DNA of 64,000 bases from Sialis fuliginosa (lineage: Eukaryota > Arthropoda > Insecta > Megaloptera > Sialidae), in assembly GCA_961205875.1 (NCBI GenBank), contig OY540815.1:24675638-24739637 (forward strand), written 5' to 3'. Of the stretch, positions 22,136 through 34,426 are shown in pieces. The translations under genes and the position numbers were made by a program. The first letter of the stretch is position 1; each line of letters begins with the position of its first letter. Under the pieces are notes generated by a model, which was not told the DNA's origin, did no database searches, and saw nothing but the letters and a program-made list of their open reading frames with translations.

Positions 22136-23847
22136 TAAGTACCACTGTTCTAAATTACAAAACAATCCAGTTGAAAGTACCTGTAAGCATCAAATTTGAA
22201 AAAAATACTTTTTTTTTAGAAAATTTTTATACTGAAAAAAAAATTGTACCACTGAACCGATTTTAATGGGATTTTCGCTGTTTGAAAGCCTAAGATCCTA
22301 CAATTAGTTAAGGTTATACGGGTACCGATGATAAATAAAGTATTAGGACAGACCCGTATTAAAGAAAACTTACAATCAAATTAAAAGTAATTTGATTTCG
22401 AAATAAATAAATTTTCCATATTGTTTTTACGATGACGGTTCAACAGTTTTCATGGATGTGCGAAGAAGCGAGTGCGGACACGGCTGACCGACACACGGGG
22501 AAACCACCCTCGGCAAAATCCCACTGACCTGAACGACGGCCTCTGTTACTTGTCAACATGACTCACCGCAGTTTGATAAATTGAATGAAAACTACCGGGG
22601 ACTTTGATTTTATATTATATATACATATGTATACTACATGGATTGAAAATTCTTCGACCTAACAACGAAAAAACGTTTTTTTTAATGAAAAAAGCTCTAC
22701 TATTCTTGTTCCAAAGGCCCTCTAACATTTCAATACCGGTCTTATAGTGGTTCGCGTCAAGTCCCACAATGAAATATCATGAAATTTTTATAAATTAACA
22801 AATAAGTTGAATAATTCATATTTCAGATCCTACAGACTCAATTTTTTATTTTTAAATATAGCTTACATTATTAACTTTAAGACTATCATATGCCCTAAGA
22901 CCGTCGAGACCTCCTTCACCTATTATGAACAAATTAAAATTGATAAATCAACAAATAAGTTGATTAGTTAGTATCTCAGCTAATACCTTATTAAAGGTTT
23001 TCTGGGTTGCTGAATAAGTATTTATTAGTTAGCAGCTATCAAATAATTCATTTTTTTTACAAATTAACATTATTTATATTTTTTGCACTGATCGACAAAA
23101 AATTTAAAGATAAAAAAAAAGTTTACTCAAAAATTACAGCCTGTACACTGATTTGAACCAAAAAAGTGACTTATGCTCCATTGTGTGCCGCCCCACCTGA
23201 CCTGCCCCCCCCCCCCCCCTCCAATGTCTGATGTAATTCAGATTTAATTAAATAAAACTGAAAAAAAATCATTTTTTCGTCCTACCTACTTTAAAAGAGA
23301 TACATTTCATTTATTTGAGTTGAACTTTCTACCATCGAATGAATATTTAATAAAATCGATATAAAATAAAATCCATTTCCGATCAATATATCCATTAAAA
23401 CTAAAAGTAAACAAAAAAAAAACAAAAAAAAACATAAAATATTCATAGCTAATGAACAAGAAGAAGAAGAAGCAAGCACTGTAGTGAATGTACTCAACCC
23501 CCCCCCCCTCCCCCCACACACACAACAGCCGTGTCTCATCCCCTTGACGACGAAGTCGACGTCGTCTAAGAGATTATTCTCGCGTCTGGCGCTTTGCCTT
23601 ATCAGCATTCCTATCGCTTGCCGAGTTTATCTGAGCTTGTGGCAGCGCGAACACGCCGTCAGAATGCGAAGCGACGCGAGCACGTGTGGGGGGGGGGGGG
23701 GGGGGGCGGGGGGGGAGAAATTAAGACACTCGTCTCTTATGTTCTCACGATCAATATCTTCAAATTAATATCTGTAACTTATACAAATCGTTCTTTGATA
23801 TTTTTATATGTATCTTCATTGTCTTGAAGAAATTTTATTTATTTACT
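22136..23847. other. non-coding stretch with C15, C11 and G19 runs
   Basis: C15 at 23205-23219, C11 at 23498-23508 and G19 at 23688-23706 (then C and G8). ACCGATTTTAATGGGATTTT near 22258 is shared with 13965. Frames of 72-105 codons here translate the G/C runs and are not credible genes. Confidence 0.4.
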
Positions 23848-24035
23848 GTAAAGGGCAAATTATATCTACATTAAGTATTTAATTATTAATGTTTTGTAGG
23901 TCATAAGTCCATGTAAACAGAACCCAAAGATTTTTAATTTTCTTTGTAACATAAAAGCAGTCACTGTGGCTTAAATATAAAATGTTACCTAACGTAACAA
24001 AATATATCCTATAACCTGATCAGAGAACATATCTA
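23848..24035 (-). mobile_element. Helitron-like internal fragment
   Basis: TGTAAAGGGCAAATTATATC, GGTCATAAGTCCATGTAAAC and CCTAACGTAACAAAATATATC are the reverse complement of the interior of the elements at 12373 and 4131. No termini. Confidence 0.7.
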
Positions 24036-24230
24036 TCAGTCCATGGAAGCAGGGGAAGCAGTGCTTCCCTTACTTTATGGGTAAATTAATACAAATCTGT
24101 GTTTTCAGTTAATAAATTATTTAAAAATATTATTCGAATATTCATCTTTATGCGTAACTCAAATATTTTAACCAAAATTCAAAAATAACATTTAATATTA
24201 ATTTACACGCTTAATTATAAAACTATAATA

Positions 24231-24979
24231 CCTCTACGTCTTATTTTCTTGTATTTATCGATATTTGTATGACGAGTTGAAGTTCACTGTAGGAAATTTC
24301 ACTAAAAAATTTTGAATTTTTGATTTCGTTAAAAGTATGTTTATTGTATAGAAAATGACGTGAAAAGTTGAACTGTTCAAACCGCAGGTCTGTATCTCAA
24401 ATCGTTCTCGAGATATGGCCTCTCAAAGTTTTGTTTTTTTCAAAATTTTGGAGAAAAATGGCTGTAACTTTTGAACGCGTGGTCGGAATTGATTTTAGTT
24501 GACGGATTTGGAATCAGCGTGTCAAAATCTATATAATGACATGTATAATACCTTAAAACTCGAAAAAAAAAATTTCGCGAAAAATCGAAAAAATTCAAAG
24601 GGGTATACCTTAAAAAAATGTCGATTTTCGGTCAAAATTTTTTTGTCGGATTTTAAAGTATTATACATGTCATTATATAGATTTTGACACGCTGATTCCA
24701 AATCCGTTGACTAAAATCAAATCCGACCACGCGTTCAAAAGTTACAGCCATTTTTCTCCAAAATTTTGAAAAAAACAAAACTTTGAGAGGCCATATCTCG
24801 AGAACGATTTGAGATACAGACCTGCGGTTTGAACAGTTCAACTTTTCACGTCATTTTCTATACAATAAACATACTTTTAACGAAATCAAAAATTCGAAAT
24901 TTTTTAGTGAAATTTCCTGCAGTGAACTTCAACTCGTCATACAAATATCGACTAAAATTAAGAAAATAAGACGTAGAGG
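24231..24979. repeat. long foldback palindrome, copy 1
   Basis: 749 bp. CCTCTACGTCTTATTTTCTT at the left end is answered by AAGAAAATAAGACGTAGAGG at the right. The arms are about 320 bp each (24231-24550 and 24660-24979) with high identity and a roughly 108-bp less paired centre near 24605. Internal landmarks CGTGGTCGGAATTGATTTTA and GACATGTATAATA appear in both arms inverted. No convincing target duplication was read. Confidence 0.9.
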
Positions 24980-25049
24980 TTACTACAACACTTCTAATTG
25001 TCCCCATGTTAAATTTCCTATGTCTTAATCAACTTGGAATACACTGTAT

Positions 25050-26570
25050 ATATTTTTTAATAAAATTAGATAGCTATGATTTACACAATATCCGAAAATA
25101 AAGTCAAATAATACAAAGAATTGTTTGTTTATATATCTACCAACGGATATACCTACTCGTGTTTCCAAACGAATAATTCATATTGTTTTATTTCAATGCA
25201 CTAACAAAAGACTGAAATAAAGAACAAATCCGAAAGCAACTTATTACGTTTATCCTCTTATAAGAAACAAGAGGGGGGGAGACTCTTTCTATCTAAAATA
25301 TAAATCACGGTTTACACACAGAGAGAGGGGGCGAATAAGTATTGTGAAGATTTGAACAAGACTTCTCTCAAGATGCGGTCCATTGAAAGAGAGGCAGGGC
25401 TACTTTGGGGTCGAACACGGTTTACAGATTTGTATTGTTTTCAAATATATTACCACTCAAAAAAAATCGCAGAACGATCATTCAAAAAGTATTTTGAAGC
25501 TTTGATTTTGGTTTTTGAAAATTTAAATTACATAGATTTTTTTTAAAATAGGTAACAATGAAATAAGATTTTTTTATTTGCTAAATAATTATTTTTAGGG
25601 TTCTTTACAAAACTAGCAACCCTTATAGTTTCGCTCTGTCCGTCTGTCTGTCTATATATCACAGCCCTCCTATTCTCTCATTTATAGTTTGGTATATGGG
25701 GGTACATTGATGACCCAAAAACAGAAATGAAATTTTTCAAAAAATAAAAATAAAAAAAATAATATCGACTTTAGATAGGTCTCCTAAATTGATTTTAACT
25801 CTTCAGTCACTATATATTTGCTCTTTTAGGTCGTAATCAGAGTACCCCCCCCCCCCTCACCCCTAATTTCTAAACTATCGATGCAAAAAATCTGAAAATA
25901 TTGTACTTTCAAAAAAAATTATATCAAATACTTTTTTTACTTTATTTTGTAGAAATGTAGTAAATTTCGAAAGAGAACGTTAGTGAGAATGACTACTGAA
26001 CCCTGCCATGTGCATGCCCAACTTTTTTAAAATATAAAATACAAAACAAAAAAAAACACATCGTTTGTTAATTATGTTTATGTATAACGATGCATTTCCA
26101 AGCGACCATAAACTCCGGCACTACGTCACGGTTCCGGGCACGGTTGTGCACCGGAGCGCATCCTCCGGAGTAACCGCGCCGGGGCGGAACTGCCGACATG
26201 TAGCGACGCGAAGACTGCGCCCTGGGGGATACCGGAATTGTCGGTCAATTCTAACTTCTGTATACTATACTATAAAATATACAGTTGGACTTCTTTGAAA
26301 CTATACCGACTTGATACTTTAACATTCAATCCTTAATGGCGAGATAGACAGGGGGTGGGTTTTTGCAATTTTTAACTAAGATCCGAGATATTTAAGATTT
26401 TGTATAGGTAAAGAATATAATTCCAAAAAAAAATATCGGTATGGAGAACCCATACATGACTTCCATGTTCTTTCTATCATTTTAAATAATTTTAAATATG
26501 ATTTTTTTTTTAAATATTTTATTTATTTAACCTACTACTATGAATATAAATTTCCTAATACATAAGAACA
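25050..26570. other. non-coding stretch with a GC-rich patch
   Basis: Includes GGGTTCTTTAC/AACCCTTATAGTTTCGCTC with CCGTCTGTCTGTC near 25600-25660 (a common insect repeat tail), C12 at 25845-25856, and a GC-rich patch at 26090-26260 whose translation is not recognised. Confidence 0.4.
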
Positions 26571-26572
26571 TA

Positions 26573-27692
26573 TCGCACCTCCAATAAAAGAGAGTCATAA
26601 CTTGAAAATTTGCGTTTTTGAGTTAAATAGACACAAATGATTAAAAAAATAATCCCTATTATCTATAAAAACGTTACATCTGTAACTCCACAAATTCGCC
26701 ACTAAATGGCGATGTGACTATTTTATACTATAGCTGTTTCGTTTGCACTTATTCGTAAATACTGTTCTAATACGAATTGTGACATTATTTAAAAATGGTA
26801 AGTAATATTTTATGTTTCAGATTCAGCTCAATAGAGACTCATTTCGAAATGTGTCTTTTTAGTTGTACATAATTGTGCTAAATCTTGTACTTATTTTCAT
26901 AAACTGATATAAAATACCGTACTATTTTAAGTTGATACTGTATTTGAGATGCTATATATTAGTTTTGATTATTTGATTAGAAAATTGACTTTTCATCATA
27001 GTAATTTAAAATGGCTCATTATAGAGGCTAATATGATGGTTAAAGTTATTGTTTCGTTTTGAAATGTGATTATTTTCTTGCTAACATGAAGAACTTGAAA
27101 CATTAAGATTTGGATAATATAAACAATAATTTTGATGATTATGTACAAATAACAACGGAGAAGATTATTATAATTTAATTATTATAATATTATTATAATT
27201 TTCTAACCACCATACGTACTGAAAGTGCATTTCAAATAATTATAATACTTTATTTTTATAAGTTTTTATAATGCAAGTGTGATTTCGACATGTATCGACT
27301 TTGTATTTATTTCATACTTAAATTCGTGTACTATATTTGTTTTCTGATCTCAATTTTATTGTCTGCTAAATGTTAAGTGGATAAAAGTAGGAAAATCTTC
27401 TGAAAATAAATTTTGTACTATCTCAACTGTGATATTTTCTTCAGTAAAATACCCAAATCTTAATCATAAACTGTCACAACTCAAAATTTTCAGCATTTTT
27501 TTCAGGAATATTGCATAAGTAACTATGGCAATCGATAGCTTATTCTATAAGGATTCCGAATATATATAACACATTGGGGTTATTTAAATAAACAATAATG
27601 ATAATAATTTAATAAAATTATGATCACACGTTTTTAGCTCTCCTGAACATTTGACTTTTTCAAGTTATGACTCTATTTTATTGGAGGTGCGA
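26573..27692. mobile_element. 1.1-kb TA-flanked element with about 40-bp TIRs
   Basis: 1120 bp between TA dinucleotides (26571-26572, 27693-27694). The left terminus TCGCACCTCCAATAAAAGAG continues AGTCATAACTTGAAAA. The right terminus is the inverse with about one mismatch in the first 36. A TA target and long TIRs fit a Tc1/mariner-type or related element. No frame of 60 codons or more, so non-autonomous. Confidence 0.8.
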
Positions 27693-27827
27693 TATATACT
27701 TACGACGGTTACAGCAGTTATTGTCATTTTTATATAAATATAATCTAATTTCCTAATGTCCAAAACATAATACACATTCGTAGAACAACTAATTTGACAA
27801 TCTGAATTTAGTTGCATTTGTTTCCAA

Positions 27828-28022
27828 GGCAACATGAATTAATGACATATTAATTAGTATTTAAAATTCAAATTTTGAGGGTGTTTTTCACCCCTTCAAT
27901 AGCTGTTTAGGCACGTACAAATAATAAATGTCCCTTAGGTTCAATTGAACTACAAATGTACCAAGTCTTATTAAAATTAGTGAGATAATACTCGCAATGT
28001 TCGCTTTTTAGACGAATTTCAT
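27828..28022 (+). repeat. dispersed 195-bp repeat M, copy 1
   Basis: AACATGAATTAATGACATAT, TTCAAATTTTGAGGGTG, TAGGTTCAATTGAACTACAA and GAGATAATACTCGCAATGTT are repeated in the same order at 59288-59475. No inverted ends. Confidence 0.75.
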
Positions 28023-28574
28023 CTTCTGTCACGTATGGAGGGTTGTAATTAGTTTCATTCTACGGTGGAGGTAGTTCTAGGGGGGGGGGGAACAACCCCC
28101 TTTCTTGCATAGGAGCCAAAATATTTATGATTTTGTATTTTGTATATAAAATGAATAAAAAAAAAAAAATTAATACTTAATTTCCTGTCTTATATTATTT
28201 GTGCTACCAACATAAAAAAAATATAAAACGCGGGCAGGTGCGCTAGTATAAACATAAAGTAATTAAATAAACTGAAGCTATGTTAACTTGGAATATTTAC
28301 GATTATAATAAACATAACAGATTCAATTAACGAAACGCATAAAGATTTCAAACTGGACACTAATAATACAAGGTCTAAGATCGATAAACCTAGCCCACTC
28401 GAAGCTGTCGTATATATAATGTTGTTATATTGTATATGCGAATGTCCGCGATATAAACATTACAATATATCAATTAACTGGCGTCGATAAAATCAATCTA
28501 AATAAAGGCAAAGCTAATAACTCTGATATATAGAAAAAGAAGTTTAGTATACATATATTGGAGTGAGTGGAGTT

Positions 28575-28870
28575 TGGTGACATAGAACTCGGGAACTATA
28601 CAACATACAGACTTCAGATTGTTGTTAAAATGTTTGTTATACAATCTAGTTTGACGTATTAAAATTTAAAATCATTTCGATAAGTCATTAATAAGTTACA
28701 GCTATTTTAGTAAAATATCTAAAAAAAAAAGTTACAAATTTGATGACATAGAACTCTGTAATTATAAATCGCACAAACTTCAGACTGGTACTAAAATGTC
28801 CCTAATAAAGTCTAGTTTCATGCATCAAAATTTCAATTCATTTCGATGAATAGTTTACGAGTTAGGGTAT
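28575..28870 (+). repeat. repeat family D, direct pair
   Basis: GACATAGAACTCGGGAACTA (about 28579) and GACATAGAACTCTGTAATTA (about 28744), each followed by CTTCAGA(C/T)TG, AAAATGT and TTTCGAT blocks. Offset about 165 bp. Confidence 0.7.
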
Positions 28871-29320
28871 ATTATATGGTATTTTCAAAAAAAAATCTTT
28901 CAATAATAATGAAAAGCACACTCGTGAGAGAGGGGGTGTGGGGTGGATGGGATGGGAAGGGGGGGGGGGGTATGTAGAATTTAGTGAGCTGTGAACGCTC
29001 ACAATACGAACTACCAACACAACAAACACAATGAGCGTAAACCAAACAATAGACACCGGAGATTAATGAAGATGGAGACGCCTAGGTACAAAACGGTGTT
29101 TGGGGGAGGGGGGGGGCGTAAGGGGGGAGGGAGGTCAATAGATTGTGGGCTTTTATTGGAGATGGAGTTAAATCAGAAGTGTTCTATTCAAGTGTAGGGG
29201 GGTGAACAAGGGTTTGTTACATTGTTATCTGCTATACATATTATTCTATATCGCATACGATATAGAATAATTCGATCGAATAAAATTAACTTTAGTAAAT
29301 AGAAACAGTTTGATAACTGT
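28871..29320. other. purine-rich stretch with G12 run
   Basis: G12 at 28959-28970 and G-rich patches around 29100-29130. Frames across it are glycine/proline artefacts. Nothing else recognised. Confidence 0.35.
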
Positions 29321-29322
29321 AG

Positions 29323-29870
29323 TAGGGTCTCATTTTGAAGTTACGCGGTGCAATTTTCAATCAAAAATATAATAATTAAATAAATAAAATTCATAAACAA
29401 ACTCATTTTATTTTAAGTTTTACAGCAATTTCTTTCAGATTTTCGAACTAGTTTTCTTTATGTTTTTTTTTAGACATTCTTTTCGCGAATCTTCAAAAAC
29501 ATTTTTACGCGATTTTCGACCTATTTTAATTAACTGATTTGATTTTAGAAAATTATGTAACATTTCCCTAATTTTACAATGTATGTAAGTAATTTTTTCT
29601 AAGCGATTTTTCTGTGGAACGTATCAACCGCGTTAAAAGAAATCCAACTGTAATGTAAATATATTTTGCTTGAATCTACCAACGACATTTTAGCAATTTC
29701 AAAAAATTAAATCATGGGTTTTTTCACGATTTTTTATACGCGATTTTTCTGTGGAACGTATCTACCGCATTAAAAGAAACCCAACTGTACTGTAAATATA
29801 TTTTGCTTGAATCTACCAACGACATTTTAGCAATTTCAAAAAAATTAACTATGTGTTTTTTTTTTAAATA
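29323..29870. repeat. Tigger-like remnant with internal 137-bp tandem duplication
   Basis: Starts GTAGGGTCTCATTTTGAAGT, related to GTAGGGTCTCGATTTACGCG at 48899. GCGATTTTTCTGTGGAACGT occurs at 29603 and 29740. Both copies continue with AACTGTA(A/C)TGTAAATATA and CTACCAACGACATTTTAGCA. Confidence 0.6.
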
Positions 29871-30419
29871 ATGATTTAAGAAACTTAAAAAATAATTTTT
29901 TTCCTATACAGATAATAATAATTAATTACTATTTTTAATTAACTAAATTAAAATTTATCTGATTGTATTAAATGACGCCATAGATTTGAAGAATATCGAT
30001 ATAAAATTTTTTTTATATAAATCAACAAACAATAAAAAATAGTCAACAATAAACAAGTATAAGTAGAAGAAGCGACCGGCATGCGAGAGTTAGCGAACAA
30101 CAACTGCAAAATATTTCACAAGAGCGGTGAATGTGATAGAGAGAGACAGGTATAGAGCGGTTGTTATGTACCGAACACTCTCGAACGCATGTTTACCCGA
30201 CTAATTAGCACCTCCCGCGGTCGCAAGGGGTAGCGGCGATGAGCTACAGTGCTTCTAAAACTGTTCAACTTGGTAATTACGTTAAAATGTTTATTTTTAT
30301 TTTTATGAATACATTATTTTGATATCGTATTTCATTAAATATATATATGTATGTATTAACAATTATAGGGACATAAATTATAAAAATAACGTTCTCTACA
30401 AATTTTACTTTAAACATTT
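29871..30419. other. non-coding stretch, nothing recognised
   Basis: AT-rich, with a moderately GC-rich patch near 30180-30240. No repeat or coding assignment. Confidence 0.3.
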
Positions 30420-30650
30420 TTTGTTTAGGTTAGTTTCAAGTAAATCCGACCAAAAAATATTTTTTCCCATAGAAACTTTTACACCCTCTTTTACCCCATT
30501 AGGGGTTGATTATCAAAAAATCCTTTCTTAGTGAGTGGTGACGTCATAAAAGGAAGACACCCTTAAAATGTCACGTTTCTAGGACCAGGGGTTTCTGCTG
30601 GGCGATAATGAATCAGTCAGTCAGGACATGTTATTATATGTACCTATATA
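30420..30650 (+). repeat. retroposon 3'-tail-like repeat
   Basis: Ends with GAATCAGTCAGTCAGGACAT and a TATATAGATTAA tail. A similar ATCAGTCAGTCAGGACAC with TATATATAGTAGATATAT tail lies at 56325-56370. Resembles insect RTE/SINE 3' ends. Confidence 0.45.
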
Positions 30651-30769
30651 GATTAACTGTTATCTGCAATTTCGTTTACAGGTTAGTGAAAAACACCATG
30701 ACGTTAGGTTAGGAAAATAATAACTACCTATAGATTTTTGTATGATTCAAATTTTGCACGAAAGATGTC

Positions 30770-30945
30770 ACAAAACTAACCTAACCTATCGCGCGTACAA
30801 ATGTCACACATCCTAATAATTTTTTCGGAATACAAAGTAGCCTATGCCCTTCCTCCGAATGCAAGCTATCTCCCTACCAAATTTCATCAAAATCGGTTTA
30901 GCCGTAAAAAGGTAACATACATTTATAATATTAATATGGATTAAC
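30770..30945 (+). repeat. AGCCTATGCCC...AAATCGG retroposon-type tail
   Basis: CCTAACCTATCGCGCGTACA, AAGTAGCCTATGCCCTTCCT, CAAATTTCATCAAAATCGGT and TAGCCGTAAAAAGGTAAC. The same order recurs at 42400-42650 and 58560-58672, with a part at 39130-39195. Confidence 0.65.
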
Positions 30946-31883
30946 GTAAAAAAAGTTTTTTTTGGTATTTTTTTTACATTAAGTTTGAAAGAAAGAAAAC
31001 GTACTGTAATGTAACAAATTGAGAACAGTTTGAGGAGCACTAAACTACAAATCCAGATTCAACGATTTGTAAATCAAAGCTAGCAATAGAAGGGTATTTG
31101 TGCACTTATGTATACAATTGCTCGTGATACAAGTACGTGTGTGCATCTGTGGGGCCTTCGTGACGAGTGAGTGGGGGGGGGGGGGTAAACAATCCCCCAC
31201 AATCAGGGTCGCACTGTGGATCGTACAATTAGAATTTGAAATTTAATATAAGGTACTGGCAACAGTCTGAGCAAGTTTTAATATTTTTTGAATTGATGGG
31301 TTTCTATTTTGTAATTCTCATGACCCCATGTTATTAATTAATAAAACAATTACCTCAATTTAATTACGAAAGTCTGCAAATATGTTTGTTTTTAAATGGG
31401 CACCCAGTGATGGACACTTGCTATAATAATTACAAACTACGATACAAAAGTTATAAAATAAAGAATCGTAAAATTATAAACAATGTAAAGTTATAATAAT
31501 TATTTACAAATATATTACACTAATAATTATTTTAAATGTTCACCATTTTGACACCCATTGGCCAATTGTTTACAAATTAAGCTGTTTTAAAGTTAAGTGT
31601 CTATAGATTATGATTTAGTAATTAATTCGTTCCAAAAGTCGTGTAAAACAAGTGAAACGCAGCAGAGAAAAATGTTTAAAATTGTAAACAAAATACAGTA
31701 CTAAAAATCCTAAAAAAATATATAAATTCCATGTTGTGCCAATTAAACTTTGAGCATATAGACATGGGGCGGGGGAGGAGAAAATGGTGAGGTGTTTGGC
31801 AATTTCGGTTGGCACACTTTTTATCAAATCGCGTAAGTCGAAGATTACCTGTATCAACAAATATTTGTAATTTAGTACATTTA

Positions 31884-32426
31884 TGTCCGGTATCATAAAG
31901 GAGCTAGCAAAATTTGCTAGCTAGCAATTACTTTCAAATGAGGTATTAATTCTGTACTAGTATCTATGCATTAGCTATGGAATTTAGAGCAGTGACACTT
32001 CAACTTATAGTAACACAGTTGGCATCTTTCACCGTACAAAATAATTTTCATAACATCACCACCATAGACATAAAGAAATGGACCAGGCATCTGACTCGAA
32101 CACAGAACCGTGTCAAAAGAAAGAGATAGAAACAGGTATGGAATAACTGTGTAACTCTATGTCTATGTTCCAAACTACACTGCATCTCTCTCTCCTTTTT
32201 TGAACAGATGTTACACCATTGAGTTAATACAGAATGCACTGTCCATTCCTCTATGTCTATGATCACCACTGTTTTAATACCGTCGGTATTTACTTACTAC
32301 AACGCGTGCGCGAAACTTGTCAAAGTCATCAACAAACTCCAAAAGAACTGTCATATAAGTTAGATACCTCATTTGAGAGTGCTTGCTAGCTAGCAAATTT
32401 GCTAGCTCCTTTATGATTCTGGGACA
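31884..32426 (+). mobile_element. PIF/Harbinger-like MITE nested in family A
   Basis: Starts TGTCCGGTATCATAAAGGAG and ends CTCCTTTATGATTCTGGGACA, flanked by TTA (31881-31883, 32427-32429). Without it the host reads ACATTTAATTAAA as in other family A copies. 543 bp because it contains the hAT-like insertion at 32063-32261; without that it would be about the length of copies 1 and 3. Confidence 0.9.
32063..32261 (+). mobile_element. hAT-like MITE nested in the Harbinger-like MITE
   Basis: 199 bp starting CATAGACATAAAGAAATGGAC and ending GTCCATTCCTCTATGTCTATG, flanked by a perfect 8-bp ATCACCAC repeat (32055-32062, 32262-32269). The sibling at 18806 shows the uninterrupted ATCACCACTG context. 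An internal CTCTATGTCTATG at about 32155 duplicates the right tip. Confidence 0.9.
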
Positions 32427-32483
32427 TTAATTAAACAAGTGAGTCCAACAGTGGGGTATGGTCCAAGACAGGTACCAGTACCT

Positions 32484-32995
32484 TCATAAGAATGATGAAT
32501 GCCCTATATAACTTTGAATGGAGCAGTCCAGCTCTGCAGAATGTACAGTATAATGTATATAGGTAGATACATATATATGTTATGTATGTATGTGGAACTC
32601 ATAATGATGTTATTAATTTATTCATCAATTATATACTGAACGTGTTGTTGTGTTGTGTTGCGTTGCTGTATGCAGTACGCTGATATTAACGGTTATGAAG
32701 CGCTGCATTTCATGTATCACACAACACGATAACACGTTGTTACCGCGCCGGCTAATATCAAAATTATTCTAAATAATCGTATGTACACGGTGTAAACAGT
32801 TTCCACTGTAATCGAATGCATAAATATGTTCAACTGTACTAACCCCCCCCCATAACCCCCACCACTCCTCCCTCTCCCTTATCAAACCCGCCCAATATGA
32901 TTTATGAATTTAAAAATAAGTTAAAATGATATTTACATTTTTTATTATATTCATTCATTTTATACGTAATTTTGTTGCAAACTATATCAAATTAA
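32484..32995. other. non-coding stretch, nothing recognised
   Basis: Contains a GTTGTGTTGTGTTGCGTTG run near 32645 and a C8 patch at about 32843. No repeat or gene assigned. Confidence 0.3.
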
Positions 32996-32997
32996 TA

Positions 32998-33493
32998 AGG
33001 TACTGGCACCAGTTATGGCCGCTACAAGAGCGAGGTTTACTGTTTTTGTAATTCTCATGAACTCATGTTACTAATAAAACAAGTAACTCTTTATTTAATC
33101 AATTTAATTACCAAAGTTTATTTTTTAAATTAAAGACATTTATTTTGTTTATGTTTTTTATTAAAACCAGTAATGAGCACGCAGTGATGGACACTTGCTA
33201 ATGATAAGTACTACGACACAAAAGATATAAAAGAAAGAATCGTCAAATTTGAAACAATGTAAAGCAGTTGCTATGATAATATAATAATTAATAAATAAAC
33301 TATACTAATAATTAGTTAAAATGTCCACCATTTTGACACCTATTGGCCTCATGTGATCAAATCACGCTGTAAGACAGTTAAATGTATATAGATTAATATT
33401 CAGAAATGGTAGTAATCAAATATCAACACATACAATACATTTAATTTAAAAAAGCCATTACTGGGGTCATATCCAAGACTGGTGCCATTACCT
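32998..33493 (+). mobile_element. TA-MITE family A, copy 7
   Basis: 496 bp flanked by TA. Ends AGGTACTGGCACCAGTTATG and AGACTGGTGCCATTACCT. Interior typical. Confidence 0.85.
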
Positions 33494-34068
33494 TATACGT
33501 ATACACGTGTTAATATGTCATTCAAAATTTTAAGAAAGTATAAAAATTATCATTTTCTTTAAATATAATAAACTACACTATTTATATAAATGATTAACTT
33601 TAATGATTATGTACCATTAATATAAGATACTTGAAAACAAATAAACGTTACCTATGAAATGTAAATAAAACGGTGATATTACATACATATATACATATAT
33701 GTATATAATAAAACAATATAAGACATAAAACAACGTAAATAAGTGAGCTGCTAATCATTTAAATAAAGTAAATGACTCTTGGAGTGATATCATAAACAAA
33801 TTCCAAGTATTTCTAAAACTTGAGTTGATAACTAAAGTCAATATTGTCGTAGGAAAGTGTTAAAATTATTATTTAACACTTTACACTTGCGTATATATTG
33901 TTAAATAAATAATAAACACCATTGTTTTCGTAAACTGTGTTGAAATTTCTCATGATTTTCAATCTAAATAATAAAATACACAATTCCAATATTTTTCCTG
34001 GAAAAAACACACATTTCCCTGATCCCTTTAAAATTTCCACCACTTTTCACGGATGAATAAATAATATA

Positions 34069-34426
34069 AGGTACGGGGGAACCAGTCTTGGCCGCTTTAA
34101 AAGTAAGATATAGTGTTTTTTTTTATTCTTTTGTGTAATTCATGTCACTAACTTTATTAAATCAATTTAATTACCAATGTCTGCAAATAAAGCTTGTTTT
34201 TTAAATGAGCACCCAGTGATGGACACTTGCTAATGATAAGTACTACGACACAAAAGATATAAAATTGGCCTCATGTCATCAAATCACGCTGTAAGACAGT
34301 TAAATGTATATAGATTAATATTCAGAAATGGCAGTAATGAAATATCAACACATATTTCTAATTTAGTACATTAAACTTAACAAGAGTCCAATACTGGGGT
34401 ATGATTCAAGACTGGTCCCAGTACTT
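34069..34426 (+). mobile_element. TA-MITE family A, copy 8 (internally deleted)
   Basis: 358 bp between TA dinucleotides. Left AGGTACGGGGGAACCAGTCT, right AGACTGGTCCCAGTACTT. The TTGAAACAATGTAAAGCAG and TACTAATAATTAG parts are absent, so the shorter length reflects an internal deletion. Ends about 100 bases before the gro Q exon. Confidence 0.8.

Larger units (their letters stand above)
31251..32483 (+). mobile_element. TA-MITE family A, copy 6, host of nested insertions
   Basis: Left end AGGTACTGGCAACAGTCTGA after TA (31249-31250), right end ACAGGTACCAGTACCT at 32483. A PIF/Harbinger-like MITE (31884-32426) sits at the ACATTTA site. About 210 further bases at roughly 31625-31845, absent from other copies, are probably another, unidentified insertion. 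Confidence 0.8.

Noticed and set aside
23291..23827. Several frames of 72-105 codons on both strands
   Set aside because: They cross C11 and G19 homopolymers, giving PPP/GGG tracts. Compositional artefacts.
24499..24687. Similar small frames starting MTDL at 24499 and 62733
   Set aside because: Both lie in the arms of the long palindromes, so their similarity follows from the repeat, and the reverse arm gives an equivalent frame. No sign of coding constraint.
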